Source: Polynucleobacter antarcticus (GTDB lineage Bacteria > Pseudomonadota > Gammaproteobacteria > Burkholderiales > Burkholderiaceae). Taken from it: DNA of 64,000 nucleotides. The stretch is from assembly GCF_013307245.1 (NCBI RefSeq), contig NZ_CP028941.1, forward strand, positions 992,001-1,056,000. Reading direction: 5' to 3'. The first letter of the stretch is position 1, and every line of letters starts with the position of its first letter. The notes below the pieces were generated by a model, which worked only from the letters and a program-made list of their open reading frames with translations, made no database searches and had not been told where the DNA came from. A program made the position numbers and the translations under genes. Below are positions 18,547-26,730 of the stretch, in pieces.

Positions 18547-19555
18547 ATATGGACTATGGACTCGCTAGTAACTGGTTGCCCTTATTTTTTTCGGCGCTAT
18601 GGGGCTTTCCTTTTTATTGTATGTAGTGCTGGATGGCTATGATCTCGGGGTTGGAATTTTGCTCCGCAGAACCCATGATGCCCATCAAGATGTCATGGTG
18701 GCATCTATAGGGCCATTTTGGGATGCCAATGAAACTTGGCTCGTTTTGGCTGTCGGCTTACTTTTGGTTGCCTTTCCTTATGCTCATGGAGTGGTATTAA
18801 CCGAGCTGTATTTGCCTGCGACTTTGATGCTGATGTTTCTTATATTGCGGGGCGTATCTTTTGACTTCAGAGCTAAGGCCAATATTACGCAAAAACCGCT
18901 TTGGAATTTGATGTTCTTTTCAGGCAGTCTAGGTGCGTCTTTGATGCAGGGCTTGATGATAGGCAGGGTAGTGGTGGGGTTTGATTCTGGCTGGCAAGGT
19001 TGGTTATTCTCATCCATCGTGGCCTTATTTTTGCCTGTGGGGTACTCTTTATTGGGTGCTTGTTGGCTGATTATGAAAACAGAAGGGGATTTACAAAAAC
19101 AGGCGGTACATTGGGCTCAGAAATCTTTATGGCTTAGTGCCTGTGGTATTGCAGTAGTGTCTATTGCAACACCCTGGTTTAGTCAGGACATTTTTCACAA
19201 ATGGTTTTCTCTTCCGAATTTCTTTTGGTTATCACCTATTCCGCTGGTCACTTTGTTGCTATTTATTCTGATTCATAAAGTGTTATCTGATTTTGATCAT
19301 GCTCACTATCATGCTCAGTGGATTCCTTTTGCATCTACAGTGGGTATTTTCTGGCTTGCCCTAATCGGTATTGCATATAGTCTTTTTCCTTACTTAGTGG
19401 TCGGACAGATTAATATTTGGCAGGCTGCTGCTTCAACAGATTCCTTATGGATGATTTTCTGGGGTGCAATTGTTGTATTGCCTCTGATATTGGCTTACAC
19501 AGCATATTCTTATAAGGTTTTCTGGGGTAAGGCAGAGGACCTCAAGTATTACTGA
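18543..19555 (+). CDS. cydB: Cytochrome bd-type quinol oxidase subunit II, reading frame interrupted near the start
   Basis: The 318-codon frame from ATG 18599 begins mid-helix at GLSFLLYVVLDGYDLGVG, the first CydB helix, so the N-terminus is missing. The codons before it are open only back to CTG 18572, with stops TAG and TAA at 18566-18571. An ATG at 18543, overlapping the cydA stop as ATGA, opens a frame reading MNMDYGLASNWLPLFF and runs off after a run of seven T's (18585-18591). Adding one T there, or a -1 slip, joins both parts into a 337-residue protein of normal CioB length. This is either a sequencing error, a real mutation, or slippage. Nine hydrophobic segments remain. The 3' end overlaps modC tail to tail. 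Confidence 0.85.
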
Positions 19556-20667
19556 GTTTGCCCAATAAATCGACGGGGATCATTGATTGGGCGAAGCGGC
19601 ATGATATGAATCTGCGCACTATCTAATTCGATATGCATCAGGCTGCCGACTTCCATTCTCAGTCTTTTGACTTCAGCTGCAGAGGCTTCCCACTCAATGA
19701 CATTTTCACTATTTTGAATTTGCAATTGAATGACAGCGATTTGACCAAGACTACTAATTCTAGTCACTATCGCTTGAACACTGGCTGCTGTTGCTGTGTC
19801 ATGAACACTTAAGCCTTTTTGTGGAATGACCCAGGCCACTTTTGAATCTGGTGGTATTTTGCCCTTGTCAGCTACGGAAAAGGTTTGCTCACAGCCATGC
19901 CAACTCAAATTACCCGCATTAAACACTCCTTGATAGATATTGCTGATACCAACTAATGCCGCGACACGAGAGTTTCGTGGTCGTTGAAAAAGGACTTGAG
20001 GTGGGGCGGTCTGTAAGCTGATGCCTTGATCAATTACTGTGATTCGGTCTGCTAATAAGTCGGCTTCACGTAAGTCATGGGTGACCAAGATAATAGGAAT
20101 ATTTAAATCTTTACGAAGGTCTGCCAAGGTTCTATAAAGGCCTTGGCGTGTTGGAGCATCAATAGCGGAGAAGGGTTCATCTAATAGCAATATCTTGGGC
20201 TCTCTTGCTAGTGCTCTGGCAAGAGCAACGCGTTGCTGCTGTCCACCGGAGAGTTGGTGTGGCATTCGGTCTACTAAGTCCCCAATACCCATTCGATCCA
20301 ACCAATTTACAGCTATTTTTTTGCGGGCTTCTGAACTGAGCCCCGAGTTTTGCAATGGAATAGCTACGTTATCGATAGCCTTGAGGTGGGGGAATAGAGC
20401 ATATTGCTGAAAGAGAAAGCCACAGCAACGTTCAGCTGCAGGCAGATTCCTGAGTACACCCTGTGTTTCATCAGCCTCAAACCAGGTTTCATCATTGCAT
20501 ACGACGCTACCAAACTGTGCCGTATTGAGACCCGCTATGGTTCTTAATACTGAAGTCTTCCCGCTACCTGATGGCCCTACAAGGGCATGGAGCTCCCCTG
20601 AATTGCACTCTAGATTAATCTGAAGTGGATTTGGGGTGCTTTGATGTAGCTTAATCTTTAACATCAA
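19549..20667 (-). CDS. modC: Molybdate-type ABC transporter ATP-binding protein
   Basis: A 372-residue ABC ATPase with Walker A GPSGSGKTSVL near residue 33, signature LSGGQQQRVALARAL near 143 and Walker B ILLLDEP. A C-terminal regulatory region (about 235-350) has the beta-rich layout of a TOBE/MOP domain that binds oxyanions. The paired permease is ModB-like. Molybdate is the likeliest cargo, since the neighbouring SoxC needs a Mo cofactor; sulfate/tungstate are alternatives. The start overlaps the modB stop by 4 bp. It converges on cydB with a 7-bp overlap. Confidence 0.82.
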   Translation of the reverse strand: MMLKIKLHQSTPNPLQINLECNSGELHALVGPSGSGKTSVLRTIAGLNTAQFGSVVCNDETWFEADETQGVLRNLPAAERCCGFLFQQYALFPHLKAIDNVAIPLQNSGLSSEARKKIAVNWLDRMGIGDLVDRMPHQLSGGQQQRVALARALAREPKILLLDEPFSAIDAPTRQGLYRTLADLRKDLNIPIILVTHDLREADLLADRITVIDQGISLQTAPPQVLFQRPRNSRVAALVGISNIYQGVFNAGNLSWHGCEQTFSVADKGKIPPDSKVAWVIPQKGLSVHDTATAASVQAIVTRISSLGQIAVIQLQIQNSENVIEWEASAAEVKRLRMEVGSLMHIELDSAQIHIMPLRPINDPRRFIGQTQ

Positions 20668-21317
20668 TGACGCCCTCTATTTTCATAGTGGGGCTTCTTA
20701 CCGAGGACGCCATAAGACAGCGCAATAGCGATCAATGAGATGCCTAGCAAGATGAGGGCAAGCATTCCCGCGCCAGAGGTATCAAAGCTCTGCACTTTGT
20801 CATAAATAGCAATTGAAGCGGTTTTGGTTTCACCTGGAATCGCACCACCAACCATTAAGACCACACCAAACTCCCCTAGGGTATGGGCAAAGGTTAGTGA
20901 TGCAGCACCGGTAATGCCCCGCCAGGCTAAGGGTAGCTCAATTAAGCGAAAGATCTGCCAGTTACTTAAGCCGCTCACTTGGGCTGCTTCACGAATTTCT
21001 GGGTTAATAGATTCAAAAGCCCTTTGAATTGGTTGAATAGCAAAAGGAATATTGACTATCAGCGAAGCGAGGAGGATGCCCCAAAAGGAAAATACCAACG
21101 GAATACCAAAAAAACTTTGATTGCTAAAGGCAACCAAAAAGTAGTAGCCCAGTACGGTGGGGGGCAATACAAGAGGTAATGCCAGAGCTGCCTCAATCCA
21201 AGGTCTACTTCGCTTAAGCTTCATAAGCCGATGGGCAGTCCAAATCCCAACTGGTAGCATGATGGCTACAGTAAAGCAGGCTAGCTTGAGGGAGAGAAAA
21301 ATGGCTTCAAAATCCAT
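20664..21317 (-). CDS. modB: Molybdate-type ABC transporter permease
   Basis: A 217-residue membrane protein with five to six helices and the EAA coupling loop REAAQVSGLSNWQIFRLIELP. The segment PLVLPPTVLGYYFL is characteristic of ModB. Length matches ModB (about 225). No substrate-binding protein ModA is next to it. It is divergent from the ArsR regulator, with about 100 bp between. Confidence 0.83.
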   Translation of the reverse strand: MDFEAIFLSLKLACFTVAIMLPVGIWTAHRLMKLKRSRPWIEAALALPLVLPPTVLGYYFLVAFSNQSFFGIPLVFSFWGILLASLIVNIPFAIQPIQRAFESINPEIREAAQVSGLSNWQIFRLIELPLAWRGITGAASLTFAHTLGEFGVVLMVGGAIPGETKTASIAIYDKVQSFDTSGAGMLALILLGISLIAIALSYGVLGKKPHYENRGRH

Positions 21318-21393
21318 GTCTTTGATTGTATTGGCTTTAAGTCTTAGGGTTAGCCACTATATGAATTCAACTAAACCAAGAGTTAAATACTAA

Positions 21394-21407
21394 TATATAC
21401 GCATATA
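21394..21407. promoter_or_regulatory. Candidate ArsR-type operator
   Basis: TATATACGCATATA is a near-perfect palindrome (one mismatched pair) 12 bp before the ArsR start, inside a very AT-rich stretch (21388-21420). Its position over the likely promoter fits autorepression by the adjacent ArsR protein and control of the sox run that follows. Not demonstrated. Confidence 0.45.
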
Positions 21408-21419
21408 AACATATATATA

Positions 21420-21764
21420 TTGATGAGTAATAAAGCCAAAGTTCAAAAAGCCACTAAAAATTTATCTCCTAAAGATATGGAGATAATTTTTAAGCGTGTC
21501 GCCGACTATTTTACGGTGTTATCAGAGCCATCCCGCTTGCGGATCATGTATGCCGTTTGTAGTGGCGAAAAGTCTGTTTCAGAAGTCGTTGCCCTATGTG
21601 GATCAAGTCAGGCTAATGTATCGCGTCACCTTTCTGCCTTGCATAAAGCCGCCATATTATCTCGACGTCAAGAGGGTACAGTGGTGTATTACGCTGTTGC
21701 AGATAATGCAACGGTGGATATGTGCCAGGCAGTGTGCGCCAAGATTGCCGAAAGTATTCATTAA
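21420..21764 (+). CDS. ArsR-family regulator of the sox cluster (BigR/SqrR/SoxR-like)
   Basis: A 114-residue winged-helix repressor: FTVLSEPSRLRIMYAV opens the domain, and the recognition helix is SSQANVSRHLSAL. Cysteines are at 47, 60, 102 and 106. In the BigR/SqrR/YgaV group, paired cysteines sense sulfane sulfur by forming a polysulfide bridge and releasing DNA. Which pair would act here is uncertain. It lies 8 bp upstream of soxC and is presumably co-transcribed, as in known sox regulators. It carries no typical ArsR metal-binding ELCVCDL motif. Confidence 0.85.
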   Translation: MMSNKAKVQKATKNLSPKDMEIIFKRVADYFTVLSEPSRLRIMYAVCSGEKSVSEVVALCGSSQANVSRHLSALHKAAILSRRQEGTVVYYAVADNATVDMCQAVCAKIAESIH

Positions 21765-21772
21765 GAAATCAC

Positions 21773-23173
21773 ATGACAAAAAAACAACTAGAAATTAGCG
21801 CTCAGGATATTAATCATTTTGAAAAGCCGGCTCATGGCACGCGCTTAGTAAAAGCGCCAGAGCATTTTTTATCTCAGGATCTTGTTAGTGACATTAACAC
21901 TCATGGTCTAGACGAGAGTCGTCGTGGGTTTATGCGTAAAGGTTTCATGACAGCGCTGGGTGGCGCCACTGCGGGACTGGCTGCACCATTTGCCATGGCT
22001 TCAACTGAGGGTGACCCGGCAATTTTAGAAAAACAAGAATGGCAAACTACACTGGGAAAAAATGTAGCGACCATGCCTTATGGTCTCCCATCTGTTTACG
22101 AGGCTAATTTAATTCGCCGTGAATCTCCGGGCTTAACAAGGGTATCAGCAGCTTCGGTCGCGTTTACACCTTTACAAGGATTATTTGGCACTATTACGCC
22201 AAACGGTTTACATTTTGAACGCCATCATCAAGGTTGGTACAACTTAAATCCCGAAACACATCGATTGATGGTCAACGGCTTAGTTAAAAATCCTCGTGTA
22301 TTTACGATGAGCGATTTAATGCGCTTGCCTTCAGTTTCTCGAACACACTTCATTGAGTGCGGCGCCAATACGGGATTAGAGTGGGGCAATGTTGCAGTTC
22401 CTACTGTGCAATATACCCATGGCATGCTGTCATGTTGTGAATTTACTGGTGTTCCTTTATCAGCTCTGTTGGAGGAGTGCGGCGCTGATCTCAAAAAGGG
22501 TAAGTACATGCTGGCTGAGGGAGGTGATGGCTCAGGCATGACGCGCACCATTAACCTTGAGAGTGCACTTAAGGACACCATCGTTGCTTGGGGTATGAAT
22601 GGGGAAATGTTGCGCCCCGAAAACGGTTTCCCTTTACGCCTGGTTGTGCCTGGAGTTCAGGGAGTCAGCTGGGTTAAGTGGCTACGTCGCCTAGAAGTAG
22701 GTGATATGCCATGGAATAGTAAGGATGAGGCGATTCACTATATTGATCTGATGCCCAGCGGTTTACATCGTCAATTTACTTCCATTCAGGAATGTAAATC
22801 AGTGATTACAACCCCCTCAGGTGGACAGCAGTTACTAGACAAAGGTTTTTACAACGTCACTGGCATGGCGTGGTCTGGTCGAGGAAAGATTAAACGGGTA
22901 GATGTTTCTTTTGATGGTGGAAATAATTGGCGTACTGCACGTTTGGAAACTCCTATTCTGATGAAGTCTGTGACGCGATTTAATATTGATTGGGTGTGGG
23001 ATGGTTCACCTGCTATTTTGCAATCTAGAGCAATCGATGACACGGGTTATGTACAGCCTCCAATTAAGATGTTGCGAGATGTCCGTGGCACTCGATCTAT
23101 TTATCACAACAATGCTATTCAATCTTGGAAATTGGATTCAAACGGCGAGGTGAGCAATGTTCAAGTTGGATAA
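21773..23173 (+). CDS. soxC: Sulfite dehydrogenase molybdopterin subunit SoxC
   Basis: The molybdenum half of the SoxCD complex, which oxidises the sulfane sulfur bound to SoxY. It has a twin-arginine signal (R50-R51 in SRRGFMRKG) before a hydrophobic stretch. The Mo-coordinating cysteine is C196 in HFIECGANTG. The C-terminal third is the Ig-like dimerisation domain of the sulfite oxidase family. ATG 21773 is chosen over an upstream in-frame GTG because that lies inside the regulator gene. The end overlaps soxD by 17 bp. Confidence 0.95.
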   Translation: MTKKQLEISAQDINHFEKPAHGTRLVKAPEHFLSQDLVSDINTHGLDESRRGFMRKGFMTALGGATAGLAAPFAMASTEGDPAILEKQEWQTTLGKNVATMPYGLPSVYEANLIRRESPGLTRVSAASVAFTPLQGLFGTITPNGLHFERHHQGWYNLNPETHRLMVNGLVKNPRVFTMSDLMRLPSVSRTHFIECGANTGLEWGNVAVPTVQYTHGMLSCCEFTGVPLSALLEECGADLKKGKYMLAEGGDGSGMTRTINLESALKDTIVAWGMNGEMLRPENGFPLRLVVPGVQGVSWVKWLRRLEVGDMPWNSKDEAIHYIDLMPSGLHRQFTSIQECKSVITTPSGGQQLLDKGFYNVTGMAWSGRGKIKRVDVSFDGGNNWRTARLETPILMKSVTRFNIDWVWDGSPAILQSRAIDDTGYVQPPIKMLRDVRGTRSIYHNNAIQSWKLDSNGEVSNVQVG

Positions 23174-24236
23174 ATTAGTAGGTCGCTTAGTATTTGGAAT
23201 AGCTTTGGCAGGTATTGCACAACTCAGTGTTGCGCAATCGAGTCCAACTAAATTTCCGAATATTGGAAGAGTTGCTACCCCAGCAGAAGTGGCAGCTTGG
23301 GACATCGACGTTCGTCCAGACTTTAAAGGTTTACCAAAAGGGTCTGGCTCTGTGGAAAAAGGCCAGGTCATATGGGAGGCGAAATGTGCAAGTTGTCATG
23401 GTACGTTCGGCGAGTCTAACGAAATCTTCACACCCATTGCAGGTGGTACCACCAAGGATGACATTAAGACAGGTCGAGTGGCGTCTCTCAACGATACCAA
23501 GCAGCCACAGCGTACAACTTTAATGAAGACATCTACGGTGTCTACACTCTGGGACTATGTATATCGAGCCATGCCGTGGAATGCGCCACGCTCTTTAACG
23601 CCGGACGACACCTATGCATTAGTTGCTTTCATGCTGAGCTTAGGGGATATTGTTCCCGATAACTTTGTTCTCAGTAATACTAATATTGCCGAAGTAAAAA
23701 TGCCGAACCGCAATGGCATCACTACGAAACACGGCATGTGGAGTGTTGCGGGTAAGCCAGATGTAAATGCCAAAGCTTGTATGAATAATTGCGTGCCTTT
23801 TGTCCAGATTGGCTCAACTCTGCCTGATTTTGCTCGAAATGCGCATGAAAATATCGCAGAGCAAAATCGTATGTATGGCCCTTATCGTGGAGCTGACACC
23901 ACCAAACCTCCCATGAAGAGCCTGCCTGGACCTAGCGGAGTAGGCTTGGCGCATGCTGCTGATACGCATTCTTCGGTACCAAAAGGCCCCTCTGCTTTGT
24001 TCAAGAATGAGAATTGCTCTGCCTGCCATGCGCCTAATGCCAAGCTAGTGGGTCCATCCATAACCGATATTGCTAAAAAATATAATGGCCAAAGTGGCGC
24101 AACAGACCAGTTAATGGTTAAGGTCAAAGTTGGTGGTGCTGGCGTATGGGGCGCTATTCCTATGCCTGCCCAAGCCCAGCTATCTGCCGAAGACAACAAA
24201 GCATTGGTAGTTTGGATGCTTTCTGGGGGTAAGTAG
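23157..24236 (+). CDS. soxD: Sulfite dehydrogenase cytochrome c subunit SoxD
   Basis: A periplasmic two-haem cytochrome c that takes electrons from SoxC. Signal peptide cleavage is likely after SVAQ (about residue 27). Haem sites are CASCH at 77-81 and CSACH at 287-291, each followed by a plausible Met ligand region. The 359-residue length suits SoxD. Its start lies inside the soxC frame (17 bp overlap), implying coupling for 1:1 assembly. Confidence 0.94.
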   Translation: MFKLDKLVGRLVFGIALAGIAQLSVAQSSPTKFPNIGRVATPAEVAAWDIDVRPDFKGLPKGSGSVEKGQVIWEAKCASCHGTFGESNEIFTPIAGGTTKDDIKTGRVASLNDTKQPQRTTLMKTSTVSTLWDYVYRAMPWNAPRSLTPDDTYALVAFMLSLGDIVPDNFVLSNTNIAEVKMPNRNGITTKHGMWSVAGKPDVNAKACMNNCVPFVQIGSTLPDFARNAHENIAEQNRMYGPYRGADTTKPPMKSLPGPSGVGLAHAADTHSSVPKGPSALFKNENCSACHAPNAKLVGPSITDIAKKYNGQSGATDQLMVKVKVGGAGVWGAIPMPAQAQLSAEDNKALVVWMLSGGK

Positions 24237-24321
24237 GGATCGAATTTATGATGTTTACGGTCTTTTTTGGTGCAAAATAAGGTGTACGTATTAATGAATC
24301 AAGATTAATAAAGGAGTTTTT

Positions 24322-24774
24322 ATGAATCAGCAACGTCGTAATTTAATGAAGTATTCAGCAGTATTTGGCCTGATGGCCTCTACTGGCTTAATTAGTATCG
24401 CTCAAGCGCAAGAGTGGAACAAAGCGGCGTTTGAAGGTAAGAGTCTCGATGATGTATTCAAAATTCTAGGTGCTGGTAGCCCAGACAAATCATCAGCTAT
24501 CACTTTGAATGCCCCAGATATTGCTGAAAATGGTGCGGTTGTGCCGGTTGGCATTAACACTACCCTTAAGGCAGATCAAATGGCTATTTTGATTGAGAAG
24601 AATCCAAGCGCCTTAGCTGCTCAGTTCTTTATTCCTGCTGGAACAGATCCATTTGTAACGACTCGAGTCAAGATGGGTCAGACGTCCAATGTATATGCTT
24701 TAGTTAAAGCGGATGGTAAGTGGAATATGTCTGTTAAAGAAATTAAAGTAACCCTTGGTGGTTGCGGCGGTTAA
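24322..24774 (+). CDS. soxY: Thiosulfate oxidation carrier protein SoxY
   Basis: SoxY carries the sulfur intermediates on a C-terminal cysteine as thiocysteine-S-sulfonate. The 150-residue protein ends in GGCGG, with the substrate cysteine at C148, which is diagnostic. The N-terminus has a twin-arginine-like signal (QQRRNLMKYSAVFG) with cleavage near QAQ. The binding partner soxZ follows after 75 bp. AAAGGAGTTTTT precedes the start. Confidence 0.96.
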   Translation: MNQQRRNLMKYSAVFGLMASTGLISIAQAQEWNKAAFEGKSLDDVFKILGAGSPDKSSAITLNAPDIAENGAVVPVGINTTLKADQMAILIEKNPSALAAQFFIPAGTDPFVTTRVKMGQTSNVYALVKADGKWNMSVKEIKVTLGGCGG

Positions 24775-24784
24775 ATATTTATTG

Positions 24785-24802
24785 ACTAATGAGTTCATTA
24801 GT
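24785..24802. repeat. 18-bp palindrome in the soxY-soxZ gap
   Basis: ACTAATGA and TCATTAGT are exact inverted copies around a central GT. The loop is too short for a classical terminator and no T run follows, so a protein-binding site or mRNA-processing stem is more likely. Function unknown. Confidence 0.5.
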
Positions 24803-24849
24803 TCATTGTTTAAATAATGTATCTATATTCAGAATAAAAGGGGAGCAAC

Positions 24850-25158
24850 ATGGGTGATCCGATGCGCGTTAGAGCTACTGAAAGTGGCGGTACTGTTGAT
24901 GTAAAAATTTTGATGAAGCACGATATGGAAGCTGGTCAGCGCAAAGATGCCGCTGGTAAAACCATTCCTGCATGGTTTATTAGCACGCTGAATGTAAAAG
25001 CAAACGGTAAAGATGTATTTAATGGTCAGTTTGGTCCAGCAGTATCTAAAGACCCATTCTTGAACTTTAAATATAAGGGCGCCAAAGGTGACAAGATTAC
25101 GGTTACCTGGATTGATAGTAAGAACGATAAGCGTACTGACGAAGTCACGGCCGCTTAA
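24850..25158 (+). CDS. soxZ: Thiosulfate oxidation carrier complex protein SoxZ
   Basis: A 102-residue Ig-like protein that binds SoxY and presents its swinging arm to the Sox enzymes. It lacks a signal peptide, as usual; it is exported with SoxY. The start MGDPMRVRA and the block TVDVKILMKHDMEAGQRKD are typical. It has a strong AAGGGGAG ribosome site, suggesting separate control of SoxZ dosage. Confidence 0.95.
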   Translation: MGDPMRVRATESGGTVDVKILMKHDMEAGQRKDAAGKTIPAWFISTLNVKANGKDVFNGQFGPAVSKDPFLNFKYKGAKGDKITVTWIDSKNDKRTDEVTAA

Positions 25159-25212
25159 TTACTTTTGCTTTATTTGAGCTTTACCATTACTACGGTTTTG
25201 AAAGGGTTGCAA

Positions 25213-26028
25213 ATGCAACGTACATATAAATTAGGTTTGGCTACCAGCTTGTTGGCTGCCTTACTCACAATGACAAGCTCGGTATCTGCGCAAAACAGCG
25301 CTACCGACGATATTGCTAAATATCGCGAGATGATTGCGGACGGCAACCCTTCTGAACTGTATGAAGCAGCTGGTGAAGAGCTTTGGAAAAAGCCTGCTGG
25401 ACCCAAGAATGCCAGCCTTGAAAAATGTGACTTAGGTTTAGGAGCTGGCGTTGTTAAGGGGGCTGCCGCCCAATTACCACGCTACTTTAAAGACACCAAT
25501 AAAGTACAAGATCTGGAATCTCGTTTGATGACGTGTATGCAGGCATTGCAAGGTCGCGATCCTCAAGAGATGATTGACGCACCTTTTCAGAAGGGTCCTA
25601 AGAAAGATATGGAAGCTATTGTGGCTTACGTAGTGACGCTTTCTAAAGGCGATAAGATCAAAGTGAGTACTGCTCACCCAAAAGAAAAAGAGATGTATGA
25701 CCTAGGTAAGCGCACATTCTTTTACCAAGGTGGGCCAATGGACTTTTCATGTGCTTCATGCCACGCCGAAAATGGTAAGCGTATTCGTTTGCAGGATCTG
25801 CCAAATATTACCGAGCAAAAAGGTGCAGCTATGGGTTGGGGTTATTGGCCTGCATATCGTGTCTCTAGCGGTCAGTTTTGGACCATGCAACAGCGTTTAA
25901 ATGATTGCTATCGTCAACAGCGTTTCCCATATCCTATTTATGGCTCAGACGTCACTATTGCCTTATCCATGTATATGGCGAAAACAGGTAACGGCGGCAC
26001 AGTCGAAACTCCTGGCTTAAAGCGTTAA
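25213..26028 (+). CDS. soxA: Sulfur oxidation cytochrome c SoxA
   Basis: SoxA with SoxX covalently joins thiosulfate to the SoxY cysteine. There is one CxxCH site, CASCH at 180-184. C72 and C108 replace the second haem with a likely disulfide, as in single-haem SoxA. The active-site cysteine that forms a persulfide is C232 in RLNDCYRQQRFP. Signal peptide cleavage is near VSAQ (27). ATG 25213 gives the signal peptide, unlike the upstream in-frame extension to 25165. Confidence 0.95.
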   Translation: MQRTYKLGLATSLLAALLTMTSSVSAQNSATDDIAKYREMIADGNPSELYEAAGEELWKKPAGPKNASLEKCDLGLGAGVVKGAAAQLPRYFKDTNKVQDLESRLMTCMQALQGRDPQEMIDAPFQKGPKKDMEAIVAYVVTLSKGDKIKVSTAHPKEKEMYDLGKRTFFYQGGPMDFSCASCHAENGKRIRLQDLPNITEQKGAAMGWGYWPAYRVSSGQFWTMQQRLNDCYRQQRFPYPIYGSDVTIALSMYMAKTGNGGTVETPGLKR

Positions 26029-26047
26029 TCGAGAAGAGACAGAGAAC

Positions 26048-26686
26048 ATGAAAATGACACACATCCAAAAACTCTTCACTATTGCTGGATTTATTTTTGC
26101 AGTAGGTGCCATGCAAACGAACGCCTTTGCACAACAAAAGAATGATCCTAAATTCAATAAGATGATGCAAGACAGCTTCAGAGCGGATGGCATTGCTGGT
26201 TTAGATCGTATTAAGCAAGACGAAACGCAGAAATTTTGTTCAGATCCTGTTTTTTCTGAGGGCAAGCAAGGTGCAGCAACGCGCGAAAAAATTCAGAAAA
26301 TCAATATGGCTACAATTCAGCAGCCCAGTGATGGTAAATATATTGGTGACTGGAAAAGTGGTGAAAGAATTGCACAAAGCGGCCGTGGGGCTACTTGGAT
26401 TGATAAGGCCGATACTGCTGTAGGTGGCGGATGCTACAACTGCCACCAAATAAATCCGAAGGAAGTGTCCTATGGAAATATCGGTCCTTCACTGACAGGT
26501 TATGGGAAGCTTCGTGGTTACTCACAAGAAATTGTTACCTATACCTGGAATCGCATTAATAACTCTAAAGCCTATAACGCATGCAGTAATATGCCGCGTT
26601 TTGGTCATTTCAAACTTTTAACTGAGAAGCAGATGCAGGATGTGATGGCTCTTCTTTTAGATCCAGAATCGCCTGTTAATAATTAA
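26048..26686 (+). CDS. soxX: Sulfur oxidation cytochrome c SoxX
   Basis: The small haem partner of SoxA. The haem site is CYNCH at 129-133, and NMPRFG near residue 190 gives the axial methionine. The 212-residue length includes an N-terminal extension with a signal peptide ending at AFA (28). The order soxA-soxX here is the reverse of the common soxX-soxA. It is followed by a strong terminator-like hairpin at 26694. Confidence 0.94.
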   Translation: MKMTHIQKLFTIAGFIFAVGAMQTNAFAQQKNDPKFNKMMQDSFRADGIAGLDRIKQDETQKFCSDPVFSEGKQGAATREKIQKINMATIQQPSDGKYIGDWKSGERIAQSGRGATWIDKADTAVGGGCYNCHQINPKEVSYGNIGPSLTGYGKLRGYSQEIVTYTWNRINNSKAYNACSNMPRFGHFKLLTEKQMQDVMALLLDPESPVNN

Positions 26687-26693
26687 CTTAATA

Positions 26694-26720
26694 AAACAGG
26701 CCTTTGGGCCTGTTTCTTAT
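26694..26720 (+). terminator. Terminator or attenuator hairpin between soxX and soxB
   Basis: AAACAGGCC, loop TTTG, GGCCTGTTT is a perfect 9-bp stem followed by CTTATT, beginning 8 bases after the soxX stop. The soxB start at 26731 is only 16 bases from the hairpin, so either soxB has its own start within or beyond it, or partial read-through sets its level. Confidence 0.7.
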
Positions 26721-26730
26721 TGGAAACCGT

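Noticed and set aside
18599..19555. cydB starting at ATG 18599 as a natural gene start
   Set aside because: It begins inside the first membrane helix and lacks the expected N-terminus; the ATGA overlap at 18543 argues for an upstream start with a frame problem. Kept as an alternative only.
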